The notes below the pieces were generated by a model. The model worked only from the letters and a program-made list of their open reading frames with translations, searched no databases and was not told the origin of the DNA. A stretch of DNA of 64,000 nt from Wocania arenilitoris (GTDB lineage: Bacteria > Bacteroidota > Bacteroidia > Flavobacteriales > Flavobacteriaceae), in assembly GCF_021728535.1 (NCBI RefSeq), contig NZ_JAKKDU010000019.1, positions 1 to 64,000 on the forward strand. The letters run 5' to 3'. Below are positions 33,462 to 42,746 of the stretch, one piece after another (position 1 is the stretch's first letter; each line of letters starts with the position of its first letter). Position numbers and translations under genes: made by a program.

Positions 33462-33908
33462 TTGCAAGAACTTAATTTTCCAAAGTTTTCGTTTCGTTTC
33501 AAAAATAGCGAAAATAAAGTTTCTATTTTTGATAGTATTCGCAAAAAATTTGTAATTCTACAACCCGAAGAATGGGTTCGTCAACACTGTATTCAATATT
33601 TAATAAATGTTAAACATTATCCGAAATTTTTAATAAATGTTGAAAAAGAATTGATTGTTAATACTTTAAAAAAACGTTATGATATTGTGGTTTTTAATTC
33701 TGATGGCACTATACATTTAATTGTCGAGTGTAAGTCGCCAACTATTACCATTAATCAAAATACTTTTGATCAAATTGCGCAGTATAATTTAGTGCTTAAT
33801 GCTAATTATTTAATGGTAACAAATGGATTAAATCATTATTATTGCCAAATGGATTTTAAAAATGAGCGATATCATTTTTTAAAAGATATCCCAGAACATT
33901 CTAAATGA
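33462..33908 (+). CDS. HsdR N-terminal domain-like nuclease-fold protein
   Basis: A 148-aa protein matching the stand-alone type I restriction enzyme R N-terminal domain family (HSDR_N_2). The PD-(D/E)xK-like core is visible as KRYDIVVFNSDGTIHLIVEC then KSP, with candidate catalytic Asp, Glu and Lys. A stop codon at 33456-33458 lies in frame just before TTG 33462 and there is no upstream ATG, so TTG is the only start giving the conserved N-terminus. There are no methylase or specificity genes nearby, so it is not a restriction system here. Its stop overlaps the GT2 start by 4 bp, and it is divergent from holA. Confidence 0.85.
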   Translation: MQELNFPKFSFRFKNSENKVSIFDSIRKKFVILQPEEWVRQHCIQYLINVKHYPKFLINVEKELIVNTLKKRYDIVVFNSDGTIHLIVECKSPTITINQNTFDQIAQYNLVLNANYLMVTNGLNHYYCQMDFKNERYHFLKDIPEHSK

Positions 33909-34894
33909 AAGTAGCCATTGTCATATTAAACTGGAACGGACAAAAATTGCTAAAACAGTTTTTGCCATCGGTAATGAAACACTCTAAAAAAGCCGAAATT
34001 TATATTGCTGATAATGCCTCAACAGACGGTTCTGTCAATTTTATAAAAACTACTTTTCCTTCAATAAAAATTATTCAAAACAAAGAAAATGGTGGCTATG
34101 CTAAAGGTTACAACGATGCGTTAAAAAAAATTGATGCTGATGTGTTTTGTCTATTGAACAGTGATGTAGAAGTTACTAAAAACTGGCTTACCCCTATTAT
34201 AGAAACTTTTAAAATAGAAGAAAACACGGCTATTATTCAACCCAAATTATTAGATTTTAATCATAAAGACACCTTTGAATATGCAGGAGCTGGTGGTGGT
34301 TTTATAGATAAATTTGGTTACCCTTATTGTCGCGGTAGAATTTTTAATACTATTGAAAAAGATAACAGACAATACAACGATATAGCAGAAATATTTTGGG
34401 CATCGGGAGCTTGCTTATTTATTAAAAGTCAGGTTTTTAAAACATTAAACGGATTTGATGAAGCCTTTTTTGCGCATATGGAAGAAATAGATTTATGTTG
34501 GCGTGCAAAAAATTTAGGGTATAGTATAAAATATGTTGGATACTCAACAATTTACCACGTTGGTGGAGCAACTTTAAGTAACATAAACCCTAAAAAAACC
34601 TTTCTAAACTTTAGAAATAGCCTGTTTGCTTTAACAAAAAACGCAAAAGGAAGCATTATTTTTTTAATATTAATTCGATTAATTTTAGATGGTATAGCTG
34701 GTATTAAGTTTTTATTGGAATTAAAATTTAAACACGCTTTTGCCATTATTAAAGCACACATAAGTTTTTATTCATATCTAAGCTATTTATTAAAGCAACG
34801 AGAAAAATTAACTCAATCCATAAAACACTACCATAAAACATCCATATTGTTTGAATATTTCGTAAATAGAAAAAATAATTATAAAAGTTTATAA
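33905..34894 (+). CDS. Family 2 glycosyltransferase
   Basis: A 329-aa GT-A enzyme. VAIVILNWNGQKLLKQFLPS opens the nucleotide-binding fold, ADNASTDGS follows, and LLNSDVEVTKNW contains the DxD-equivalent. GGAGGGFIDKFGYPYCRGR and FFAHMEEIDLCWR resemble rhamnosyltransferase-like GT2 proteins that act on surface polysaccharide. A single hydrophobic segment near residues 255-277 (IIFLILIRLILDGIAGI) suggests membrane association. Its ATG overlaps the upstream stop (ATGA), so the two genes are coupled. Donor and acceptor are unknown. Confidence 0.9.
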   Translation: MKVAIVILNWNGQKLLKQFLPSVMKHSKKAEIYIADNASTDGSVNFIKTTFPSIKIIQNKENGGYAKGYNDALKKIDADVFCLLNSDVEVTKNWLTPIIETFKIEENTAIIQPKLLDFNHKDTFEYAGAGGGFIDKFGYPYCRGRIFNTIEKDNRQYNDIAEIFWASGACLFIKSQVFKTLNGFDEAFFAHMEEIDLCWRAKNLGYSIKYVGYSTIYHVGGATLSNINPKKTFLNFRNSLFALTKNAKGSIIFLILIRLILDGIAGIKFLLELKFKHAFAIIKAHISFYSYLSYLLKQREKLTQSIKHYHKTSILFEYFVNRKNNYKSL

Positions 34895-34944
34895 ATAGTT
34901 AGCAAAAGTTTTGTTAACAATGCCACAATAATAGGTTTTTTATA

Positions 34945-34952
34945 TACTTTTG
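34945..34952 (+). promoter_or_regulatory. Putative -7 element TACTTTTG
   Basis: TACTTTTG matches TAnnTTTG and lies 39 bp before the OmpA-family start. No well-spaced -33 element was found. Confidence 0.4.
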
Positions 34953-34991
34953 CATAATCAACAAAAACAGGAAATTTAATCCATTTTAATT

Positions 34992-35831
34992 ATGAAAAAA
35001 GTTTTATTACTTAGCTTATCTACCGTTTTTCTATTAAGTTCATGTGTGTCAAAAAAACAATTCACAGACTTACAAGCAAAACAAAAAGAAACTCAAGATT
35101 TACTTAACTCAGCAACTGTAAAGCTAAACACTTGTTTAGAAGATAAAGCCTCAGTTACTGCTAGAGCAACAGCTTTAGAAGAGCGTATTGCAGATTTAAA
35201 AGACACAAATGACAATCTACAAATCCTATCGGCTAAAGGGGCTAGCAATGTTGAAAAAACGCTTGAAAGCTTAAAAGAAAAAGATCTTAAAATTACACGT
35301 TTACAAGATGCTATTACAAAAAAAGACAGTGTAACATTAGCATTGGTAACAAGTTTAAAGCGTGAGGTTGGAATAAATGATCCAGATATTGAAGTAAATG
35401 TTGAAAAAGGTGTTGTATTTATTTCTATTGCCGATAAGTTATTATTTAAAAGCGGTAGTTATAACGTAACTAACAAGGCTAAAGATGTTTTAGCTAAAGT
35501 TGCTAAAGTAATCAATAGCAAACCAGATTTTGAAGCTATGATTGAAGGTCATACTGATAACGTATCTTACAGAAAAGAACCTTTATTAGATAACTGGGAT
35601 TTAAGTGTTAAGCGTTCTACATCAATAATTAGAGTATTACAAGAACTTGGTGTAAATCCAGGACAACTAATTGCTGCGGGTCGTAGCTCATATGTCCCAT
35701 TGGTAGATAATGATACTGCTGAAAACAGAGCAAGAAACAGACGTACTCGTGTGGTTATTTTACCTAAAATCGATCAGTTTTACGACATGATTGAAAAAGA
35801 AATGAAAAACTTAGAAGCTGGTGGACAATAA
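34992..35831 (+). CDS. OmpA family lipoprotein
   Basis: A 279-aa outer-membrane lipoprotein. The signal peptide ends in a lipobox, LLSSC, at residues 14-18. A coiled coil of about 110 residues follows (LQAKQKETQDLLNSATVKLN, LKEKDLKITRLQDAI). The C-terminal OmpA domain begins near 150 and binds peptidoglycan, with IEGHTDN, NWDLSVKRS and NRRTRVVI. It tethers the outer membrane to the cell wall. It is monocistronic with its own promoter element and a terminator that also serves the convergent gene. Confidence 0.93.
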   Translation: MKKVLLLSLSTVFLLSSCVSKKQFTDLQAKQKETQDLLNSATVKLNTCLEDKASVTARATALEERIADLKDTNDNLQILSAKGASNVEKTLESLKEKDLKITRLQDAITKKDSVTLALVTSLKREVGINDPDIEVNVEKGVVFISIADKLLFKSGSYNVTNKAKDVLAKVAKVINSKPDFEAMIEGHTDNVSYRKEPLLDNWDLSVKRSTSIIRVLQELGVNPGQLIAAGRSSYVPLVDNDTAENRARNRRTRVVILPKIDQFYDMIEKEMKNLEAGGQ

Positions 35832-35852
35832 TTAGCTTTCAATTATAATTTT

Positions 35853-35880
35853 AAAAGCTCAACTGAAAAGTTGGGCTTTT
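35853..35880. terminator. Intrinsic terminator between convergent genes
   Basis: AAAAGCTCAACT pairs with AGTTGGGCTTTT around GAAA with one G-T pair, then a T-run on the plus strand. It closes the OmpA-family gene and overlaps the end of the convergent 155-aa gene. Confidence 0.8.
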
Positions 35881-36348
35881 TTAATTTAACACTTCCCACT
35901 CTTTTTGAATTTTATTTAATTTAATTAAAAAAGGAATTAATAATGCTAATTCTAATCTAATTGTAATACTAAATCCTTCTTTTAGAAAAGGTAAAACTAA
36001 CATTGAGATTATAGATAGAACAATCCCAACTATTGCATCTATTTTTCCGATTTTAATAGCAAAATCTTTTTCAAACCAAAGAGCAAAAGCAGTAATCCCT
36101 TTTAAAATTCCAATCGAAATAACAAGTAATCCAATCAAAGAAAAAGGCTCATTTGATTCAAATCCATAAAATGATAATGAAGGTTTTATATTTGTGAAGC
36201 CAAGAATTAAACAAATAAAAGCCATAATTCCAAAAAACATAAAAATCCAGCAGAATATTTTAATCCACCAAGGAAGTAGTTTTCTTCTTCTTTTCTTGAT
36301 TCTTTCAAACTCTTCAAATGAGTTTTCGGTTAAATTAGTTTCTTCCAT
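35881..36348 (-). CDS. Hypothetical membrane protein, 155 aa
   Basis: Family not recognised. A polar N-terminus with a basic cluster (RIKKRRRKLLPWW) precedes four hydrophobic segments, at about residues 28-50, 68-90, 97-118 and 126-142. The protein ends in a short charged tail. No motif suggests function. It lies between the OmpA lipoprotein (convergent) and the DUF819 gene upstream on the same strand, 89 bp away. Confidence 0.65.
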   Translation of the reverse strand: MEETNLTENSFEEFERIKKRRRKLLPWWIKIFCWIFMFFGIMAFICLILGFTNIKPSLSFYGFESNEPFSLIGLLVISIGILKGITAFALWFEKDFAIKIGKIDAIVGIVLSIISMLVLPFLKEGFSITIRLELALLIPFLIKLNKIQKEWEVLN

Positions 36349-36437
36349 ATTTATTTCCTATCATTTAATATATAATTGAATCAAAGCTTGATTGCTATTA
36401 ATTAATGTTATTATTCTTTTACAAAATCATAATAACT

Positions 36438-37832
36438 CTAACTCACCCACTTCATCATTAAAGCACAAGCAAAAGCAGCATAAGTACCTAAAGCGTAACC
36501 TAAAACCGCCAGCAACACACCAACAGGCGCTAAAGATGGGTGAAAAGCACCAGCAACCACAGGCGCAGATGCAGCACCACCAATATTAGCTTTAGAACCT
36601 ACTGCTAAAAAGAAATATGGCGCTTTAATAATTTTTGCAACGATAAATAGTAACCCAACATGAATAATCATCCAAACAAAACCAATGGCAAATAAACTTA
36701 TGTTTTCTACAATGGCGTTCAAATTCATTTTCATTCCAATTGCAGCAACTAATATGTAAATAAAAACAGTTCCTATTTTACTAGCTCCTGCTCCTTCGTA
36801 ACTTTTAATTTTTGTAAAGGACATAATAACACCAATGGTTGTTGCCATAATAATGAGCCAGAAAAACGAGCTTCCTAATCCAAAATCAACTAAAACAGGA
36901 GCATTTTCTTTTATCCAAACACTTAAATTATCGCCTACAATATGCCCTATTGCAGTCACACCAAAGCCAATACCTAATAGTATCATAAAATCGTTAAAAG
37001 ATGGTACTCTAGCTGTTTCTAAACTAAACTTTTCCATCTTATTTTTTAATGTGGTAATAGATGAATTATCTGCTTTAAAATACTTGTCAATCTTATCAGA
37101 CTTAGCAACACCAAGTAATAAAAATATCATCCACACTTCGGCAACTAAAACGTCAACCACAGCCATAATACTAAATAAACTATCGCTAACTTCCCACTGC
37201 TCTTTCATAGCTAATTGGTTGGCGCCACCACCAATCCAACTTCCAGCAACGGTAGATAATCCTTTCCAAAGCTCTGTACCTTCAACAGCTACTAAAATTT
37301 CTGGTGCTACAAATTTAAAAAAGATAATAGCTATCGGGCCACCAATCATCACCCCAACAGTTGCTGTTAAAAACATAATTAATGCTTTTGAACCGAGTTT
37401 AAAAACACCTTTTAAATCGATACTCAACGTTAATAGTACTAAGGATGCTGGCAGTAAAAAACGCGAAGACACATAATACAATTTACTGCCTCCAATAAAT
37501 TGTGAATATTCTGATGGATTTATGTTGTTTGATTTGGCGTAACTCTTTAAGGCCTCTAAAGTAGCTACACCATCTAAATTTCCATAAACCGATTGTAAAT
37601 GTTTAATAGTTGCCGAAACATCAATCCATTTATCGGCAATCAATCCAATAGAGCTTAATATAGATGGAATAAAATAGCACAATAATAATGCTGGAACAAT
37701 ACTATAAAATTTTTGAAAACGTGGTAAACTAGATGTATAAAATATTAATGCTAGTGTTACAGCTAAAACGCCAAAAATAATGGTATCGTTAGCAAATAAA
37801 GGAATATCGTTACTAATTTCTGCTAAATTCAT
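36438..37832 (-). CDS. DUF819 family membrane protein (YjcL-like)
   Basis: A 464-aa protein with about ten or eleven membrane helices and few soluble residues. The Gly-rich stretches GSWIGGGANQLAMKEQWEVS and GSKANIGGAASAPVVAGAFH are characteristic of the DUF819 family, whose fold resembles sodium-coupled transporters. No substrate is established. The protein is probably an inner-membrane carrier. The gene stands alone. Confidence 0.88.
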   Translation of the reverse strand: MNLAEISNDIPLFANDTIIFGVLAVTLALIFYTSSLPRFQKFYSIVPALLLCYFIPSILSSIGLIADKWIDVSATIKHLQSVYGNLDGVATLEALKSYAKSNNINPSEYSQFIGGSKLYYVSSRFLLPASLVLLTLSIDLKGVFKLGSKALIMFLTATVGVMIGGPIAIIFFKFVAPEILVAVEGTELWKGLSTVAGSWIGGGANQLAMKEQWEVSDSLFSIMAVVDVLVAEVWMIFLLLGVAKSDKIDKYFKADNSSITTLKNKMEKFSLETARVPSFNDFMILLGIGFGVTAIGHIVGDNLSVWIKENAPVLVDFGLGSSFFWLIIMATTIGVIMSFTKIKSYEGAGASKIGTVFIYILVAAIGMKMNLNAIVENISLFAIGFVWMIIHVGLLFIVAKIIKAPYFFLAVGSKANIGGAASAPVVAGAFHPSLAPVGVLLAVLGYALGTYAAFACALMMKWVS

Positions 37833-37870
37833 AAAATATAGCTATATTAAAAGGTGCTAAAAAAAATCAT

Positions 37871-38659
37871 TTATTTTACATTTAATATACCATCTCTTTT
37901 GGTATCAATTGTTCCTCCCCCATAACAACAAACACCCATACGAGGAGAATTAACAATGTGCATGGAAGCATAATCGTTAAAATCTTCACATGTTTTAGAA
38001 TGCTTAGTAGCACAAGTGGTGCAAAAAAGTGAAGCTTGCTCATAACATGCACTACATAATACTACCGAGGGTTTATTACTGCACATTTCGCAAGGTATGT
38101 TTAAAAATTCATTCCTAGATAAAAGCATTATATTTTTATCTGCTTTATTTGTGTATTCATTTAAAACGGTAATTAAAAGTGATGTTGTGCTTCCAAAATC
38201 ATAATCATATTCTAATTTTAAACCTTTACACAATGTATTTTTTGCTTTTCTGGACATAGGCACCTCTCCTTTAATATGTTCCATTATTTGTTCATATTCT
38301 TTTATTTTTCCCTTTTCTAGTAATTCTTCAGCTTCAAAATAGTCGAACATCCCAAAATCTTGTTTTTTGTTTTTTGGATTTGTAAAAGAGCTTAAATGCC
38401 CACAACACTCTAACCATATATCTCTTAAAAAGGTATCTAAATTTTTCATTTTAGCTTCTCCATCAATCCAAAGTGACAAAAAATATGGTGTACTGCCCCA
38501 ATACGGATTGGTTTCTACTTTAATATGAAATGATTTACCTGGTGCATTTTTAATAACTTTCTTTGCCAAATGCGTTTGCAAATGCCTATTAATACCCGAT
38601 TTTTTAAATTTTTTTTCACAAAAAACACATTCTCCTTCTGACTTAATTTTTTCTGTCAT
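37871..38659 (-). CDS. Putative zinc-binding protein with C2H2-like N-terminus, 262 aa
   Basis: The N-terminus CVFCEKKFKKSGINRHLQTH has the CxxC...HxxxH spacing of a C2H2 zinc finger at about residues 11-30. The middle contains LDTFLRDIWLECCGHLSSF, which reminds me of proteins with a plasmid pRiA4b ORF-3-like domain. The C-terminus is Cys-rich: CEMCSNKPSVVLCSACYEQA, then FCTTCATKHSKTCEDF and VCCYGGG, suggesting a second zinc site of B-box-like type. No signal peptide. It is probably a cytoplasmic nucleic-acid or protein-binding factor; the function is unknown. Confidence 0.75.
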   Translation of the reverse strand: MTEKIKSEGECVFCEKKFKKSGINRHLQTHLAKKVIKNAPGKSFHIKVETNPYWGSTPYFLSLWIDGEAKMKNLDTFLRDIWLECCGHLSSFTNPKNKKQDFGMFDYFEAEELLEKGKIKEYEQIMEHIKGEVPMSRKAKNTLCKGLKLEYDYDFGSTTSLLITVLNEYTNKADKNIMLLSRNEFLNIPCEMCSNKPSVVLCSACYEQASLFCTTCATKHSKTCEDFNDYASMHIVNSPRMGVCCYGGGTIDTKRDGILNVK

Positions 38660-38698
38660 TCTTTAAATTTTAATATCTTGTTTATCTATTGAATTCTT

Positions 38699-39319
38699 TT
38701 AAAAAATCTCCAAACTCCCTTTTCCTTCTCTAATGATAATAGGCTCATTTTCAGATAAATCTATAACCGTAGAAGGCTCATTATCACCGTAACCACCATC
38801 AATCACTAAATCCACTAAATTACTCCATTTTTCTAAAATCAATTCGGGATCTGTAGTATATTCAATAATGTCGTCTTCATCGTGTATAGATGTTGATATA
38901 ATGGGGTTTCCTAATTGCTCAACAATTTCTAAAGCAATCTTATTATCGGGTACACGTATACCAACGGTTTTACGTTTTTTAAAAGGATTTGGTAATGATT
39001 TTCCACTAGGAAGAACAAACGTATAAGGACCAGGAAGCGCACGTTTTAAAATTTTAAATGTTGACGTGTCTATCTGTTTTACATAATCGCTTAAGTTACT
39101 TAAATCGTGGCACACAAACGAAAAGTTTGCCTTTTCAAGTTTTATTTGCTTAATTTTTGCAACGCGCTCTAAGGCTTTTAGGTTTGTAATATCACAGCCT
39201 AAGCCATAAACAGTATCGGTTGGATAAATAATGAGTCCACCACGTTTTAAAATAGCAATTACCTTTTCAATCGCTTTTGGATTGGGATTTTCTTCATATA
39301 TCCTTAAAAACTCCGCCAT
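38699..39319 (-). CDS. Sua5/YciO/YrdC family protein
   Basis: A 206-aa YrdC-fold protein. The nucleotide/threonine-binding groove is formed by YPTDTVYGLGCDI (about residues 32-44), the KIKQ lysine region and SFVCHDLSNLSDY. LPGPYTFVLPSG, KTVGIRVPDN and GGYGDNEPSTVIDL complete the fold. Length and the FSFVCHDLSNLSDY type of sequence are closer to E. coli YciO than to TsaC/Sua5, so its annotation as threonylcarbamoyl-AMP synthase for tRNA t6A is likely but not certain. No C-terminal Sua5 domain. The neighbours give no functional hint. Confidence 0.88.
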   Translation of the reverse strand: MAEFLRIYEENPNPKAIEKVIAILKRGGLIIYPTDTVYGLGCDITNLKALERVAKIKQIKLEKANFSFVCHDLSNLSDYVKQIDTSTFKILKRALPGPYTFVLPSGKSLPNPFKKRKTVGIRVPDNKIALEIVEQLGNPIISTSIHDEDDIIEYTTDPELILEKWSNLVDLVIDGGYGDNEPSTVIDLSENEPIIIREGKGSLEIF

Positions 39320-39366
39320 AATAACTATCTTGTAATTGCGTTTACAAAGTAAATATTATTTTTAAA

Positions 39367-40230
39367 ATGAAACTGAAAAAATCAAATTTCTTATTTTTAG
39401 TCATTGCTATTGTATTTTTTAATTGTTCAAATGAAAAAGCACATGAAGAGCTAGTTACTAATTTAGACCCATCAAAATATTATGAAGAATTAAATATTTC
39501 TTATGGTGAAGATTCCAATCAAAAATTCGATTTATATTTACCTGCTAATAGAACTGCTAATACTAAAGTAATGATTTTAGTACATGGTGGAGGTTGGAAA
39601 TCTGGCGACAAAGCAGATATGGACGCTATAAAAGATTTATTACAACAAGATTTTTTAGAGATTGCCATAGTAAATATTAATTACAGATTGGCTAATAAAA
39701 ATAACAATCCGTATCCTATGCAAATTGACGATATTACTACTATTGTTAATTATTTGAATGATAACAAAGCAAAATATACTATTTCTGAAGCCATTGGATT
39801 TATTGGTACAAGTGCCGGCGCACATTTATCACTACTTTGGAGTTATGCTTTTGATACAGCTAACAAAGTAAATATGGTTTGCAGTATTGTTGGTCCAACA
39901 AATTTTACAGATCCTGCGTATTTAAACAATACAAATCCAGATGTACAAGAGCTAATAAATTTATTTGGAATAGATGCAACAATCTCTTTTTTAGAAGAAG
40001 TAAGCCCATACCATCAAGCTACAACTACATCTCCACCAACTATTCTGTTTTATGGCGGACAAGATCCATTAATACCAACTACGCAAGGAACTGATATGCG
40101 CGACAAACTTCAATCTTTAGGCGTTACGCACAAATTTACATTATACCCAGATGCTGGACATGGTTGGGTTGGCTTAGAGCTAATTGATACTTGGGTTAAA
40201 TTAAAGGCTTTTATTGAGGCTTCTCTTTAG
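39367..40230 (+). CDS. Alpha/beta-hydrolase lipoprotein (HSL-like esterase)
   Basis: A 287-aa lipoprotein with a signal peptide ending FFNCSNE (lipidated Cys near residue 20). The hormone-sensitive-lipase oxyanion motif HGGGW is at about residue 75. The nucleophile elbow is GTSAGAH at about 141-147, the acid is in GGQDPLIP and the His in DAGHGWVG. BD-FAE-type carboxylesterases have this pattern. It is likely outer-membrane-anchored, and acts on an acetylated carbohydrate or small ester; the substrate is inference. Confidence 0.88.
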   Translation: MKLKKSNFLFLVIAIVFFNCSNEKAHEELVTNLDPSKYYEELNISYGEDSNQKFDLYLPANRTANTKVMILVHGGGWKSGDKADMDAIKDLLQQDFLEIAIVNINYRLANKNNNPYPMQIDDITTIVNYLNDNKAKYTISEAIGFIGTSAGAHLSLLWSYAFDTANKVNMVCSIVGPTNFTDPAYLNNTNPDVQELINLFGIDATISFLEEVSPYHQATTTSPPTILFYGGQDPLIPTTQGTDMRDKLQSLGVTHKFTLYPDAGHGWVGLELIDTWVKLKAFIEASL

Positions 40231-40247
40231 GTCTCTTAACACTAAAT

Positions 40248-42593
40248 TTAACCAACAACCTCCAGTTTAGCAAAACGCAACAACAGTTTTTTAACGCCAC
40301 CATGCTGAAAATTAATTTCTGCTTTAATATCAGCACCTTTACCTTCAATTTTAATTACTTCTCCTGTGCCAAACCTAATATGCTTTACAATATTACCAAC
40401 AACCAACTTACTATCAAATAAATTAGTATTACTATTGGTATTAACAACAGGTTTTAAGTTTTTAGGTGTTGTAACTCGAAATTTTTCTTGAGGTTTCTTT
40501 GTGCCACCTTTTTTAAGCATCGCTTTTTTTGCAGGCTTAAATCTTATTTTATTCGGATTGATTTTAGAATCCTCAACATCACCAAAAATATCGGCATCAA
40601 GCATGGGGTTAAATCGGCGCTCTTCAATAGGTGTTACAATATCTAAATACTGTTCATCAATTTCTTCAATAAACCGACTCGGTTCAGAATCAATCAATTT
40701 ACCCCAACGGTATCGTGATAAGGCATAGGTTAAATATGCTTGTTTTTCAGCTCGTGTTAAGGCAACATAAAACAAGCGTCGTTCCTCCTCTAGTTCGCTA
40801 CGTGTATTCATACTCATAGCGCTCGGAAACAAATCTTCTTCTAAACCAACTATAAAAACATACGGAAACTCCAACCCTTTTGCTAAATGAATGGTCATTA
40901 AAGCCACATGGTCTACGTCACTTTTATCAGCATCTAAATCTGTTGCTAAGGCGACATCCTCTAAAAACTCAGCTAGATTCCCTGTGGTATCAGCTATTTC
41001 TTTTTGACCTTCAACAAAATCTTTCATTCCGTTTAAGAGCTCCTCGATATTTTCCATTCTGGTAACACCTTCAGGCGTACCATCTTTATTAAATTCACGA
41101 ATTAAACCACTGGTTCTGGTAATGTGTTCTGCTAATTCAAAAACATCAGCTGTTTGATTTAAAACCTGATAACTTTCAATAAGCGTTACAAAATTTTGAA
41201 GCTTGGTTTTAGTACCAGAGTTTACTTTAACATTTGTCTTTTCGATATTTTTCATCACTTCAAAAATAGTGCGGTTATATCCATTTGCTGAAACAATTAA
41301 CTTATCAACTGTAGTTTGCCCAATTCCCCGTGGTGGGAAATTAATAACACGTTTTAACGCTTCCTCATCAGCAGGATTAATAACGAGGCGCAAATATGAG
41401 AGTATATCTTTTATTTCTTTGCGCTGATAAAACGATAATCCACCATAAATTCTATACTTAATATCACGTTTTCTTAAAGCATCCTCTATAGCTCGCGATT
41501 GTGCATTGGTTCTATATAAAATAGCAAAATCACTATTTTTTAATTGGTTATTCATTTTGGTTTCAAAAATCGTACTGGCCACATAGCGTCCTTCATCACC
41601 ATCGGTTAACGAGCGATTAACTTTTATTTTTTCGCCTTCATCATTGGCGGTCCAAACTATTTTATCAAGCTTAGTTTGGTTTTTATCAATAATAGAATTT
41701 GCAGCATTTACAATGTTTTTTGTAGAACGGTAATTCTGCTCTAACCGAAATACTTTTACATCATCATAATCCTTCTGAAAATTTAAAATATTATTAATAT
41801 TGGCCCCACGGAAAGCGTAAATACTTTGTGCATCATCACCAACAACACATATATTTTGAAACTTATCTGATAAGGCTCTTACAATTAAATATTGCGAATG
41901 GTTTGTGTCTTGATACTCATCAACTAAAATATACTTAAATCGGTTTTGATATTTTGCTAAAACCTCTGGAAAACGCGTTAATAACTCATTGGTTTTAAGC
42001 AATAAATCATCAAAATCCATGGCACCCGCTTTAAAACAACGCTCCACATATTCTTTATAAATATCACCCATTCGTGGTCTTCGAGCCATAGTGTCTGCCT
42101 CGATAAGTTCTGGATTTTGATAATAGGCACGAACCGTTATCAAACTGTTTTTGTATGATGAAATTCTAGAACGAACTTGCTTGTATTTGTAAATATCTTT
42201 ATCAAGACTCATTTCCTTAATAATTGAGGCAATCAATCTATCAGAATCTTGAGTGTCATAAATGGTAAAGTTACTTGGGTAGCCTAATTTATCTGCTTCA
42301 GAGCGTAAAATTCTAGCAAAAACAGAGTGAAATGTCCCCATCCACAAATTTTTTGCTTCACTATCTCCAACAATCGTTGCGATACGCTCTTTCATTTCTC
42401 GAGCGGCTTTATTGGTAAAAGTTAATGCTAAAATATTAAAAGGATCAATCCCTTTACTCATCATAAAAGCTATGCGATAAGTTAGCACACGCGTTTTACC
42501 AGAACCTGCACCAGCAATAACAATCATTGGCCCATCGATTTGGATGGTTGACTCTAATTGTGCATCGTTTAACTGATTTAAATATTTCTCCAA
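40248..42593 (-). CDS. UvrD/PcrA-type 3'-5' DNA helicase
   Basis: A 781-aa superfamily 1A helicase. Motif I is GAGSGKTRVLTYR at about residue 29, then ALTFTNKAAREMKERI (Ia), ILVDEYQDTNHSQY (II), VVGDDAQSIYAFRGA (III), FRLEQNYRST (IV), ALMTIHLAKGLEFPYVFIVG (V) and FYVALTRAEK (VI). The C-terminus ends in the PcrA-like tudor domain GNIVKHIRFGTGEVIKIEG, which can bind RNA polymerase. It functions in nucleotide-excision repair and removal of roadblocks. The gene stands alone, divergent from the M20 peptidase gene. Confidence 0.95.
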   Translation of the reverse strand: MEKYLNQLNDAQLESTIQIDGPMIVIAGAGSGKTRVLTYRIAFMMSKGIDPFNILALTFTNKAAREMKERIATIVGDSEAKNLWMGTFHSVFARILRSEADKLGYPSNFTIYDTQDSDRLIASIIKEMSLDKDIYKYKQVRSRISSYKNSLITVRAYYQNPELIEADTMARRPRMGDIYKEYVERCFKAGAMDFDDLLLKTNELLTRFPEVLAKYQNRFKYILVDEYQDTNHSQYLIVRALSDKFQNICVVGDDAQSIYAFRGANINNILNFQKDYDDVKVFRLEQNYRSTKNIVNAANSIIDKNQTKLDKIVWTANDEGEKIKVNRSLTDGDEGRYVASTIFETKMNNQLKNSDFAILYRTNAQSRAIEDALRKRDIKYRIYGGLSFYQRKEIKDILSYLRLVINPADEEALKRVINFPPRGIGQTTVDKLIVSANGYNRTIFEVMKNIEKTNVKVNSGTKTKLQNFVTLIESYQVLNQTADVFELAEHITRTSGLIREFNKDGTPEGVTRMENIEELLNGMKDFVEGQKEIADTTGNLAEFLEDVALATDLDADKSDVDHVALMTIHLAKGLEFPYVFIVGLEEDLFPSAMSMNTRSELEEERRLFYVALTRAEKQAYLTYALSRYRWGKLIDSEPSRFIEEIDEQYLDIVTPIEERRFNPMLDADIFGDVEDSKINPNKIRFKPAKKAMLKKGGTKKPQEKFRVTTPKNLKPVVNTNSNTNLFDSKLVVGNIVKHIRFGTGEVIKIEGKGADIKAEINFQHGGVKKLLLRFAKLEVVG

Positions 42594-42746
42594 TTCATTT
42601 TATTTTAATGATGTGAAAATAACTATTGTTATGGTTTTAATTAGGTGGAATTAATAATAATTATAAACAATTAATACATACACATACTTTTGTTAATTTT
42701 TGAATATCTTTAGGCTTGAAATTTTTTAAACTTCTACCCGTCTTAT

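Noticed and set aside
33462-33908. A type I restriction-modification system
   Set aside because: Only an HsdR N-terminal-like domain is present; no helicase, methylase or specificity genes nearby.
36835-37476. 213-aa open frame antisense to the DUF819 gene
   Set aside because: Low-complexity Thr/Ile/Lys-rich translation with no motif, fully inside a clear membrane-protein gene on the other strand.
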